Translations under genes and position numbers: made by a program | Shown here: positions 34,901-48,396 of the stretch, one piece after another | Layout of the letters: every line of letters starts with the position of its first letter | Position numbering within the stretch: position 1 is the first letter of the stretch | Assembly: GCA_026936325.1 (NCBI GenBank) | Contig: JAPTHN010000010.1 | Location: forward strand, 51,023,283-51,087,282 | Direction: 5' to 3' | Length of the DNA: 64,000 nt | Source of the DNA: Platynereis dumerilii | Lineage: Eukaryota; Annelida; Polychaeta; Phyllodocida; Nereididae | Notes under the pieces: generated by a model | Told to the model about the DNA's origin: nothing | What the model saw: the letters and a program-made list of their open reading frames with translations, nothing else | The model's database searches: none

Positions 34901-37900
34901 CCTTTGCACATTAGCCAAACAGGTAATACAGGAAATGACCCTAATACAATTCAAGAGATCAATTTCACAAAATCCTTCTCCAGCTTCATCTCAAACAAAA
35001 ATGTCATTGTCGTGTGTTTGGGTGTTTAGCAAGAAATTCCAAAATGGCTGTCTATCGAAAGGCTTCTATTAAAACTTTCAAATTGGGAGGAAATTGGTTT
35101 GAGTTGACCTGACTTGATATAACAAAGAGCTTATTAGCTGCACTTCAGCTTTTCTGAGTGATTTTCTGAAGGTTCTTTAAACTTTACAACAAGAATTCCA
35201 CAGTGAAACTCCATGGAATTTATACAGACATACATTATACATGGTTATCACTTCATGGAACTGTCTCACATAAACATATTTCAGATGAAACTCTCTTGTT
35301 TTTACACTATCATTCTCACTGTACTGTGCTGACAGTAGAAAGCCATTAAACTCGAGTTAGACCAGATTTTAGCTTAGACCTAACATTCTGCTGATAGAAA
35401 ATAAGAAAGATCCCACATGTTTTCATCCTGTGATGGACATGAAATCAATTTTTAAAATATCAATAATAAGGCACAGAGCAATATGAAGGAAGACACAATC
35501 AAGGGTCTTGTACAAAGCAGTTGCTTGACCTACATATTCCATAAGAATTGTTATATAATTTCACTCAAAACTGCCAACTGTGAAACCATACACCTCTGGA
35601 GACAGCTTACAGAATTCAGATCATATTTCCTCCTTCTTTCAGACTTCTCTGATATAACCATATCTTACTCTGCTTCTTGCAGATTTCCAAACATCTGGTT
35701 TTTCTCTGCAGTTTTTTTATTCTCTGCTTCTCTTCATCCTTATGTGGAATATATATCTGCTCTTGTATTATCTGGAAATGCTTTGTTATACATCTAACTT
35801 CAAAGTCTGACGAGTTTGTTATATTGAACTGCAGCTGTCTAACTCTTGCAAAATATGCAACTGAACCAATAATCATCTTCTACCCTTAAAACCAGGACAA
35901 TAATTTTACATGAATGGTTATATCAGTACTTTAAGTCTTCATCCAGTGTCATATTAAGAATAAATCAATCGAATTGTACCTTCTTCACAGATATTACCTG
36001 ATATAGTCTATCAACCTAACATTTTATACCCGATGACTTTTAAATACAGTTGATACGTTTAGTCATATAATAATAGTTTCATCCATAATACAGTGCAGGA
36101 ATGCAATGCTACCCATTTCCAGACCCCAAAACTTTACCTACTTTCATATTACCCACTACATCTGCAGAATGTATCTATATCATAATGGTCTTCTCTACGC
36201 TCTGCCTTATGTACATAGTGAGCCAATGTTACCATAGACTACATCTGCGGATCTGCGGATCTGCAGCTGACATAAAGAATTCCAGCCATGTAGGTTTTGC
36301 GTTGACATATTCCTCTGCTCTTGCCAAAGTAATGCTCTTGGATTATATGTGACATTTTATTTGGCCAAGATGAATGTTGCATGAAGGAGATCGGCAGGGC
36401 CTTAAGGACCTTGGCGTGTTCATAAACAATGAGGGAACAAGGGTATCGATCAGTGTTTCCGCTTCCTGTTTCGCGGCAGGTCACCGTCGGTAACACCATT
36501 GCGGTAATACCCGGTGGTAATAAGGAGAACTAAATGCACTCTGCTAACACTAACCACCTCAACTGGCTATGGTGGGTTAGTGAGTGTATTATACTGTGTT
36601 ACTATTATAATGGTAACCATTTTCCAGGGTTGGTACTAGATAATAGTTTACTTAATTAGTGTGAAAAGGAGGATATAAATGATGAAAAAGGCATAATCTG
36701 GGCCAATGAGGTGTTATCCAGGCAGCTATTTTTGGTCTTAAAATAGAATAGAATCAGAGCATGCTTAGCAACGGGAAGAAGTTGGAAAATGAAAGAAGGA
36801 TATTTCCATGGAAATCTTCAACGGATTACCCATGACTCGCTTCTTTGAAGGATATGTCACTGAGCTAAATAAGGTAATGTACTACGGATTCTTCATTCAG
36901 CAGATGGAGAAGCCGGAAAACCACAATCACAACCATCAGCCTTGTAATCCAGTTGTGATCTTCTATTTCCGATGTTTGAATGATCATTTGTCAGAAATGA
37001 CCTGGGTCCTATTTTTAGAAGCCTGCGGCAACACAAGAACCATGATCAGGTCTAAGTCTACACAGAAAGGTAACAGCCTAATGCCTAGTTCACACGGAGA
37101 CGTAACAGAGGGTTCCTGTTGCGGCGTTTCTTATTTTTCCAGGAAAGTGGGAGGTTCTTAAGCTAGATTCAACAATTCGGCGACGATATTTTCGTCTACG
37201 GCGCTTCTTAAACTTCCTCGCCAAAAGTTCCTAGAAGTCACATGACCTTATGGTGAGGCAAGAACTTGCTTCACCAAAGATTCAACCGGTTGAATCTTTA
37301 CGAAGGAAGAAGCCACGATGCAAAAGACCAGAAAGACCCCCAAAATGATTGGGCGAAGTTAGAGACAGCTTGGGCGAAGTTAGAGGCAGGTTGGGCGAAG
37401 TTAGAGACAGCTTGGGCGAGGCTACTTATCATTGAGTCAATGGAACTTCGGCGAAAAAAGAGAACAACTCGCCGACGCAAACAGGCTGTTGAAACGCCGA
37501 AACAGCTACTTGCTTCACCGTAAAAAGTATTTGCTTGGGCGTAATTGAAGATTAGAGCGAAGTAAGTGGATGCTAGGGCGAAGTTAGAGGCAGATTGGGC
37601 GAACCAAGAGACTCCTTGGGCGAATCTAGTTTAACATTGAAGCAATGGAACTGCGACGAGGCTCCTCACAACTCGCCGACACAAGTCTCTTCTTGTTTCG
37701 TCCGAAATTACGAGCGATTCGGCGTAGAAAACGAGAGCCTCGTCGTAATAGGAACCATCAACGACGATTTATAATCTTTATTTGATTATATAATTGTCCA
37801 AAAATGACTTGAAACGCCGAAAGTTGGCGAAACTTGAGTTCCTGGCACCTCTACAACTTCGCCGTCACTTAACCACTCTCGTGTGATCTAGGCATAACTG

Positions 37901-40900
37901 AGACAGTTGTCCCTTGCATTTTCATAAGGTCGACTAAAAAGGGATGCATGTACCACGCACTACATTAGGTTGCTCCAAACTAGCCTGCTTCCCGGGCCAA
38001 AGCAGTCTTTTTAGACTATTTAATAGGCAGAATGAAAAATGAATGATCTGAATGCTGATGACAGCCATAGAAGCCTGTGTAACATGTGTGACTTTTTATT
38101 GTGTGTCCTTTAAACTAGATGGAGGGATCAGAGACACATCAATTAATGAATGAATGAATCCATCACATGTCTGTGTCTGCCATCTAAGGCTTTAAAACCA
38201 GTTGTCACTCTGTGCATATGTTTACATGCATAAAACAAATCAAAGAGCCCAGGTATAAATAATCTGGGCTTGAGCAATTCACCTAATTGAATGTTTTCAC
38301 CCAAGTCACGTTACTAAAATTTACATTTATATATTACTTGTGAATCATGATAGCAACTTAAATTCAGCTGTTCAAGGTCCATCAGAATGCAGAATTGGCA
38401 GAGAGATGAAAGAACCAACTGTCATCATATTTTTTCCTTGTCTAAATAAGGTGTGTTCTCTGAATCATCCAAATTTAAGCTAATTTTCGTACAAATAAGG
38501 AATAGCTGGTAAAAGAATTCCATGGAGGCACATGACAGCCAAAATTGGAATGTGGGCCCTAATTTTTAAAGCCCGTCATGACCCAGCAATAGGACAGAGC
38601 TGATCGCAAACCACAACTGATCTGAGCCGCCCCCTCAAAATCCCCCCGAGACAATGAGACAGAGAATGGAGGAGACACAGAGCTGTGTGAGAGTGCAAGG
38701 GGGCCACTTCCGCTTCCTGAGTTTGGCCAGCGCATGCCGGGAGAGACTGAGACTGCCAGTGAACCTCCTCCTCCTCAGCGTTGCGTTCGCTGCTTCAACA
38801 ACTCTCCGGCAGCGAAGCTTCTCTCAGTGTCTCTCAGCCCGCGTGCAGCTCCGATCAATAACCATGCTGGCCCATGCTGGTCTGGCCAAAAGGATCTGCA
38901 GTGGTATTGCTCCCCCATCACACAGCTCCTCTCATCTATAGTCTCAAGTAGTAGTCTCGGCTTCTTTGGTTGTGCCAATGCCAAACAGCCAATCAAAATT
39001 ACAAGCCAACCGCTCCCCCCTTACAACCCCCCCCCCTCTATTGCCCCCCGCTCTACCACTCCGGCCTCCACCATCCACCGGCACCCACCATGACCGATCC
39101 TGAACCACGTGGTTGGCATGTGACTTCACTGGTGAATGACACACAGCAGCACTATGTGCATACATTATGACAACACACTTTCGTCTCCTTGGAATACCCT
39201 CCAAGGTCAAATGTATTATGTAAGGTTAAACCGGTATTATTTGCCAAAGTTTGGAAGCCAAGGGTGAAGTGAGAAAGGCAAACACATTGCCAACAAACAT
39301 GAGAGATGATCAAGCCTACCATTGTACCACATACATTGCACAGATTCGTTGCTATCTTTGACCTATCATTCTTGGTGTTAGAATGTGGGTGGGTTTAATA
39401 GTGAAAAGGCTTCATATGGCTTCCTATACTGCATGACTGCCAGAAGCTAGTATGTGCACTTGTAAGCCTGATTCGACAGGCACCCACCATGGTAATGAGG
39501 CCAATTACACACAAGGCACAGGATGAAGCACTTGATGAAACATCTGCCTGACATGGGATTGCCAGGACCAGCAATCGAATACGGATCACGGAGGTTGCAG
39601 CCTAATGACATACTTCGATTCTAGGCCGGAAGATGTTTCATATTGCATCAAATCAAATCATGTGGCAGTAACTGTTCTCATAATGATGCCTCTGTTGAGG
39701 TATGCCAAAATGAGATCCTCTATTACCAAAACCACTTTCTGTGATTGTACGAAGATGACACCATCACTAATTTATTGTAATTGTGATATGTATAGGATTA
39801 TGATTTGACTTAGTGATACAATTATAGCTTCTCTCACAGAAGATGACCATCAAGTACTTACACTGTTAGACTAGCCTGTCACAAAATTATGTTACACTAA
39901 AAAAAGCCCTAAGCACTGTAGTAGCAGTAAGTTATCATCTCCCTTAACAGATATTGGGATGCCATGCTAATTAAGGCAAACTATATGTCAGGCCACAATA
40001 TCTAATCCAAGCTACTTTCCTGTAGCTCTATTTTGTAACATTTCCTTTCACTTTCCTTCTGAATAACACTTTCAAAAAATGTTAGAGCGAAGTCTTGTCA
40101 GGCAATAGTCAGTCCGCGAGATCTTTTCTTTTTCTTGTTTCCGCTTAATCAAAACATGTTTGAGAAACTAACGAAGTTAAAAAATTAGATATTTTTTGTT
40201 CCAGGAGGGTTAAGAGAAATAAGTCACTAGGAGGTTCTGTGCTCCTAAAGCCTAGTCACGCCATTTGACTATAAGGGGGTATGAATTACCCTCATGCTCT
40301 ACTGGGATCTGAAAGGACCCATCAACAGAGGCTATTTTTAGCTCAGCCTGTCCTCCGCATGCTGGCATGATGCTAGAGCAGTGTTTTGGTTAGGAGAACA
40401 CAAACTGAGTTTAATTGAAAACTGTTTGTTAAAATTAAATTTGCATTGCTCCATAAACAGAATATCTACTACACTTCTGTTATGAGGTTGATTTGTAATA
40501 CATAAGGTTCACTTCCTACCAAATTTTTGACTCAATAGATCAAGTTCCTAGTGTATCTTCAACCCATGGTAATGAACATTAAAATCTATATTGCATCATC
40601 CATGATGATTTTATTCGTCAATTATTCTGAATTTGATTAGATATGCCTTTTGATCAAGAACCAATATGCGGCAAATAAAATTTGCGGTGAGCCTTCACCA
40701 AAACTGAAAAGATACAGCTCAGGGCAGCCAGATGTTGTGCCTGTGGGCAGAGGCTAGTGGAACATTGCCCAAGGTTCTCCTATCATACCACCTTCCAGTC
40801 GGTGCTTCTAGTATTGGTGAACACTATATGATGATGAGTGAGAAGACTAGGAGTCTGGTACATGTTGAGGGTCGTTCAGCTGCCTCAGCATAGAACACTG

Positions 40901-43900
40901 GACACAACCCACCTCCATTTAATGTCCCAATGGGCTTGGACTAAACTGAGTTCCAGAGATGGGATTCGAACCCACACCGCTGAGAACCAGCAATTGCACT
41001 GTAAAGTACTTTCAACCATTAGGCCATCGTTTCTTGTGAAATTTATTATTTCAGATGGTAAATTCAGGCAAAAGAAAGTTTTCTGATCTACTGCTGCTGG
41101 AATGCCACATGCTTTACCAACTTTGCAGGTTAGATGCTGAATCCATTTAAAATCATACATTTTAATAACCACAAAAATGTATTAGTTATCTATATATTGA
41201 CAATGAAATTGTTGCCAGGACGATGACATGAATGAAGTAGGTGTATGATCTAAACAAATGTAAACTTAATGAATCAATGTTGATGATATGGCTAAGCAAT
41301 CAACTTATCATTTTGGTATGATTTGGTAATTTCTGCAATGTAAGTATGATAATCAGCTGATAATGGCATGGATATGTATAATCGGTGTTAATATCCTGAT
41401 CCATTTATAGATCAGAGTTAATCTTCTTATCTGATGTAGGTAATATGACTTGATCTGACAATTAACCTGTGACAATAGTGCATGTATACCAGATTGGTGT
41501 CAATCAATGCATGGTATGGTCAGTAAGGTGAAGTTGTACTGCAAGGAGGTGCACTTTCACTTATTAGTATGGTGTACCTTTAGGCATAATATGACGGGGT
41601 GCATAATATTAAATTTGTATTACTAGAATAGGCTGTTCATCATACAATATAATGATGGTTCTCAATTCTATTACAAGATTGACTGCAAGTGCATTACACA
41701 ATAATTGATAGTTTCAAGTACACTGCAAAATTTTAGATTTATAGTCAACTCAAATGATTGGGTGAGTTGGTTGCATATTTTTTGTCTTGAGTTATAATAA
41801 TCCTTCCGTTGCCATAACTTAAAACGACAAGCTATGTCAGCTCAAAGGAATTGTGCAACCACCTCACTCAATCATTTGAGCTGACTCAAAATTGAAATTT
41901 TACAGTTCATTGAGAAGCGCAGCAAAAATTGTCTGAAAGTCCAGAAATAATAAGGGTTCTGCTAATGCCATTCAAAGTTTTAAATAATCACTGTACATTC
42001 AAAAACCAACCACATTTATTCTTTCTGACTCTCCACATATATTTATAAAGCGTATGACAGTCAGATTTTAGAGAATAAAGTGACGCTCACCTCAATCTTA
42101 TGTTTGAAGAAGCTTTTCCCCATTGCACACATTTTGATGAGATCCTGAAAAAGAAACCAATCACTTTGAAAAAAATTGAAAAATAATTCATTCAAGAGGT
42201 TAAATACAGAAAACAATTTGGCAGAGTAGCTGTAAAGTAGCATCTTGTGATGGTCAGATATTCCTTTTGGACTTTTTTCTGACAGTCTCAACAACTACAC
42301 TGATGTCTGTTTTTTTGTGTTTGCTACATTTTGTCAAACTTCGAACGATTCTGATTTGTTCACTGGCTGAAATGCTTTGAACATAACAATTTGAGTTAGG
42401 CTATATCTGACATTTACAAGCACTTGAAGGAACACATTGCTAGTATGAGGCAAAATTTAAAAGAATAAGAATAATATATATAATTGAGCTCTACATTAGG
42501 CCTAATGTATCAATATATCATTTTTTAATTATATATTAAATCAGTAACAAATTGGTTTTGACCGTTGAGGAAAACATCTCAATTCGTCATTTTCTCCTCA
42601 AGGTTCTTGCTTAGGATGTTTTCAAAACTAAATGATCAACCTGTTGCAAAACAGCTTATAGTAGATCCAGGTGCCTTCAGGGGATAAGGAAAACCTTCAC
42701 ACCTAATCCTGAGTCTTGTGAGGGACAGCCAACAGTCATCAATAACTTCAACACCAACCATGTCAACCTCATCTATGTCCTTTGGTCCTTTGCAAGCTGG
42801 GTAATTGTTTTTCAAGTTGCTTCAAAAGCACGATTTTCATGGAAAATGTTGGGAGGCGGTAACCTACAGGAATGCGGCCGGCACTAGCTGTTCAATCCAT
42901 GGATAGATGAAGTCAGTCATGATTTTTCTTACATTCAAATTTCAAACTTTTTTTATGTCATGGTACAGAAAAAGTAAGGGGACATTTGATCCCATGGGCC
43001 ACAACATATTTAATTTCCATACAAAAAAAGTAGCTTTTAAAGTCACCTCTCCCAGGGGTGGACTGGCGACATTTTGGGCCCATGGCAAAATAAGTCAATG
43101 GGCCCCCCACATTCCTATTTTTTTCAGTATTTCTCCATTTATGTCAAGGTGGCAGGGCCATTCCTATTTAGGGTCCTCTCACACTGGGGCCCTTATCAAT
43201 AAGTTTGATTGTATCACAATGTCATGGTCACAAAACTTAGTTACAAAACTTAGTCATGCACAAAGATCAATATTTTGGCTGTTTTCTTGATTTTTGCTTT
43301 TTTGGCACCTTGAATGGGCCCCCCTGAGTGGTTGGGCACATGGCAGCTGCCACTCTGCCACATAGGCCAGTCCGCCCCTGACCTCTCCTCTTTTTGTGAC
43401 TATATTCAGCATTTTCCATTTAAGATTAATATTGGGGCAGGGGCAGTATGGTTTTCTGGTGGTAGTAAACCTAGTGGCAGTGATGAAAGTAGCGGTATTA
43501 GAAATATCGGGCATAGCTAAAGGCTGCGGTACCTACGTGGAAGGATATACACTCCTGGGGGAAAAAAAGGAACTTAGCAGAATTCATTTAATTTTAAAAG
43601 GCTTTGATTTCAATGGGAAATACACTTCAATAAAGTTTCATTTTCTGTCAGTCAATCAATAGAAACATTTTCCTAGTGAGGAATTGCTTTTCCTTTTGAC
43701 TTTTTGAGAAGAATTTATAAGTCTTTGCCCGCACTTCTTCACAACTTTGTGTGCCAGAATGTCTATCTTTACCAATTCACATTTCACTGCTTTCCAAAAA
43801 GTCCTATGTCACAAAACTCGTGTCCTCTTAGACTAACCACAAAAGTCAAAGAGTATATACTTCCGTGAGCCAAGCTTTTTCATACTAAGATAATTGTGCT

Positions 43901-46900
43901 AGCGATTGACTGACAGGAAATTAAACTTTGTTGTTATGTATTGAAAGTTTTGGAGTGGACTTGGAAGAAGAAGAAGAAGAAGAAGAAGATGAAGAAGAAG
44001 AAGAAAAGCCAACTCACCTCAAGTACCAGGAAGCCTAGGAGGGCGATGGAGGCGAAGTGGAGACCGTGGGCGACCTCGTGGAGCGTGTCGTGCTCCTCAT
44101 GGGCGACTGGTCGATGCTCGGGCACATGCTCACTCTCGTGAAAGACACGATGTCGCTCAAGACATTCAGCACACTCCTTAGATGACTGGTTGGCCGACAA
44201 GCGAGACTGACCAACGTAATTGTAGTGTCCCGAGTCGTAGAGCGACGATTGCATATTTGAGTGGATTTGAGACTTGTGAGCTGCGCCTGCCTTGCGATTG
44301 CTTATTGCAGTTTGTTTGCTTTGCATATATTGACTAGGTTGACCACTAGGGGAAAGGGGGCTATATACAGGTAGGGATCCACCGGGTAGGGGGCGCTGGT
44401 GATGGTAAGAGTCAGAAATTCCTTCCATTGGAGGATTCTGCATATTAGGATTATGATCAATCCCACGAGGGGGTATGTTGTTGTTGTTGTTGCTGTAAGC
44501 GGAAGCACTACGGGGTTTACTTTGCGATGAGGAGTGCGCAGGCCACAATGCCGATTGTCTGTAAACACGTGACCGGTGCTGGTCACCCCCTCTTGCGGAG
44601 GCCACGGCAGCCGAGGGGTCTCTTCTGACGATGTCACCGGGGAGAGGGGCAGTGTGGCGGGCAAAGTGAGCGTCGTGGTGGACATTTGGGGGCAGCGTTT
44701 GGGAGGGGGGTCGGGCGGAGGGGGCAGAGGCTGCCGGATGGTTCTTATGGTTTTGGTGACTATAGTTCGATCGTTCCCATCGTTCATGGTCATGTAACAT
44801 TTGCAAGATATAATGCACGTCTTCCCCTTCGTATCCATGCAAAGCGTCTGCACTCGTCTTGCGGATGTAAAGCAGCAGTTCGTTGATTGTGGCCTCTCTT
44901 TGCTGCAGTTTGTCTGAAGAATAAGAAACAGAGTTTCAAAAACTGTCAGTGTAATAATGGTAGTTTTTTTTACATTGTAAAATTTGTTTGTTTTTTAAGT
45001 CAGCTTAAATTATTGAGTGAGATGGTTCCACTCTTACTTTGAACCAACATACACACGTAGGTTGCTGTTTTAAGTTAGATAATCTGTCCATTGTAATAAC
45101 ATAAAACAGCAAGCTATGTTAGCTCAAAGGAGGGTGCAACAACCTCTCTCATTTAACCTGACTGAAAGTCAAATTTTACAGTGTATCAGAGACTACAAGT
45201 ACTGGAAAAAATTCACAAAGTCTCATGTTCAGCAACTTACACTGTAAAATGGATGCATTTCAAGTATGACATTCACGTTTGGCTGCGGGCTAGAGCTATA
45301 TTTATCAGCATGTGAGTTCCTAAGTTAGCCACCCCAGAGGAAAAGGAGCACTTATGGAGTCAAAGTAGTTCTTGAGTCTCTGCAGACTAGAGCAATTTTT
45401 GGGGGTACATTTTCATAAAAGTTTGATTATAGATCATAGGGCTTTTACAATGAGTCCATTAGACTTCAGCAGAGCAAGGAGATCCCTCTGAAAAATTCAC
45501 AAACCTATTATCTTATCTCCCTGACCACATACCCAGAGGAGTTGTTCCGCCAACTTTGAGAGTTTTTTTTAAATGCTGTGAATAGCTCTATCAGAATAGA
45601 GCTTTTAAATGTAAGTAAACACATAGCACATAGGAAATCACCCAGGAAATAGACAAATTTTCCATATATATATGGTCTTTTATTCATCCCTACAGTACAT
45701 AAGTTTGAAATTATTCTGGCATATGAAAGACAAAAACAATTTCTTTTTGTACAACTGGTATCAAATACGCACTCTGGGAGATAAAATTTGAAGTTAACCA
45801 TTAATCACTTTCGCGTGCAACCATCAAACATAAAATAAATGTGCTATATATTTTCATATTTATACAATACAGAAACATTTTGGATACTTCATTGATACAA
45901 TTTCATACTGCCTTTAAATATTCTTTTGAAAAAGACAAATTCCCAACATTTGGTTTTAGTGTGGTTCAGACAAGTTCTGCCACTCTAGACCATCCTCCAT
46001 GCAGAAACTTTTACAAAAAAACTAATTTGCTGCGAAGCATGAGCATAGTTCCAATAGTCTTGTTCGCTGTTCAGCCTCAACGTATGAGAGTAGGTGTGAC
46101 ACACAGACTGCTAAATTTTAATTCTGCATCGGGCCATAAATTGTGAAGGAGCATGAAATAATTTCCAGGGCTGGGGTGTGATAAATGAGGGTCTGGCACG
46201 ATAAGTCTTTCCATTTGGCAGCACGGCTTCTCCGCTCCGGACCCAGTCCTATGGCTGCAGGCAATGTTAGAAGAGAACTGCGGTTCAATGGTGTCCCAGG
46301 GCTGCTGGCAGGGCTGGGTGTGGCTGCCATGCAGTGCCATGGCCATTCGAAATGGACCTGCAATCTGGAATCTGGAATCATCCACTCAGACCGTCTAAGT
46401 TTGATTAATAGAGAACCTTCGCGGTGCTATTGATCAGAGAATAAGATGGGTTAAGACCAAGGCAATCTTCTGGCCACAAAACCAGTAGGGCTTGGCCCCT
46501 GCCCCTGGAAATTTAATAAGCCCACAGCAGCATGTTAATCACAAAGGACAGGCAAGATGGAAACAAGAAGAGAAACTGACCCCAGCCCAGGCCAGCAGCT
46601 AAAGAACTCCTCTCAATTCACTTGCTACACCAGTGGTGATAAAGATCATCCCTGTGGTACACCTTCTATTCACTAGGACTCATTCTGGTTGTTGCCTGTA
46701 ATGCTGGTGCGGCAATAGTGCCATACCATTCTGACATATTTTCTGAAACATTGATGTCTTATCTTATTCATTCTAATTTTCTGAATGATTGATGTCATGC
46801 TTTACTCATCTTACATCTCTTTCGAAACATTGGTGACCTTAATCATTCAGACACCTTTTCTGAAATATTGGTGTCATACCGTATTCACTCATACATCTTT

Positions 46901-48315
46901 TTTGAAATTTTGGTGTCATATCTTATTCTGACATCTTTTCTGAAATATTGGTGTTATACCTTACTCATTCTGACATCTTTTCTGAAATGTTGGTGTCATA
47001 CCTTACTCATTCTGACATATTTTCTGAAATGTTGGTGTCAAACCCCACTCGTTCTGACATCTTTTCTGAAAATATTGATGTTACACCTTATTCACTATGA
47101 CATATTTTCTGAAATGTTGGTGTCACTGGTTTTAGACTTATCATCGGCTCTAATAGAACTTGCCTTTGGATGTATTGGCAAGAATTAGTATTTTGAATTT
47201 GATGATCAAAGTGATATACGGCTAAGTGGGTATCATGGTTGCAATGGAAAAATAAGATAATAGTATTCAGAAAGGAGAAGTGATGGTACAGTTATAGATT
47301 CATCAACGGTGTGGTTTCATTGCATCTCAAATTTATTTATGAGACGATTCGAAAACTTTTCTTGGATCAGGTACGTAATTATATGATTATGATATTTGCA
47401 ACTGTAAAAAAGGAATGGCCACTTTTAAAATATACTAGAAGATATACTAGAAGATATACTAGAAGATACCATATCATACCATGAGGTCATATTGATGAGA
47501 TAAAATTCTAAGCTCAGATAAGCCAGACGCGAACTGTAATCGAATGAAAGCAATACGTGTAACCTTAACACAAGTGGCAGGGAGTAATATGATGCTTTCC
47601 AGAAACTGAAATTAATGAGAATGCAGCTCCATGGAGCTCCAGAAACGGCCTTGGACACTCCGGGCTGCAAGGAGACTCCTTAGGCTAGCCAGAATTGATC
47701 TTTTGCTTCTCCGATCTTTTCGAACAATTTTTTAACGGTTGGTTTGTAGGACAAAACAAAAAGCTGCAATCCCAACATTTTATCATGTAAACTTGATAAA
47801 AATTTGTTAAAGCCCAAGTTTATTTTTTACCGTAGGCAGATAATTTGTTGGGTTGGTCAATTCAAGAAGCTAAAAATTAAAAATGTCTGGCCTTAGCCTC
47901 AAGCTGCAAGCTAGTTTTGACAGAAAGCTATTTTGTGCAAGAGAGCTTATAAGGACAGGAAGAGGAAGTGGATATAAAATAAGAATTAAGAAGCTGAAAG
48001 AGTTTGCAAAGCAGTAGTAGTTCTCCCACTAACTTACACTCGAAATATTACTCAACGAAATGTTTTTATCATATCAGTTACAGAACAATTCAAATCATAT
48101 TCTATGTGAAACGGAGGCCACGTATACTGAAGATACCTGCAAAAAGTGCAAGTGGTAACCCTAGAGGAGGTGTTTGCCTGCTGCTTGAATCTGACATAAC
48201 ATGGCTGATCAGCAGTCAGCTGCACTTTGAACAGATAGCTAGATAGCTTGACAGATAGATCTATACATGTAGATCGCTAGATAGATGGATAACTTGAAAG
48301 ATAGATAGATAGATG

Positions 48316-48396
<81 letters not shown>

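Larger units (their letters stand above)
34340..42090. other. Gene B 7.7-kb intron
   Basis: No exon was found. It holds the TAA-flanked element 37082-37894, a GC-richer patch near 38590-39110 with CACGTG at about 39107, a reverse SINE near 40815-41035 and a CACTG MITE at 41721. Short open frames here lack splice or homology support. Confidence 0.5.
42148..44017. other. Gene B intron between the loop exon and the S2 exon
   Basis: It contains the hAT MITE at 43053-43380 and a GAA tract next to the donor. The rest is unremarkable AT-rich sequence. Confidence 0.5.

Noticed and set aside
38734-39093. 119-codon plus-strand frame in a GC-richer patch
   Set aside because: It is proline-rich from CCCC runs, lies inside the gene B intron, and has no start context or splice support. 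It could at most mark an internal promoter.
44302-44853. 183-codon minus-strand frame overlapping the gene B loop exon
   Set aside because: It is in a different frame from the one that continues into S2 and matches the exon phases. It is a shadow of a low-complexity exon.
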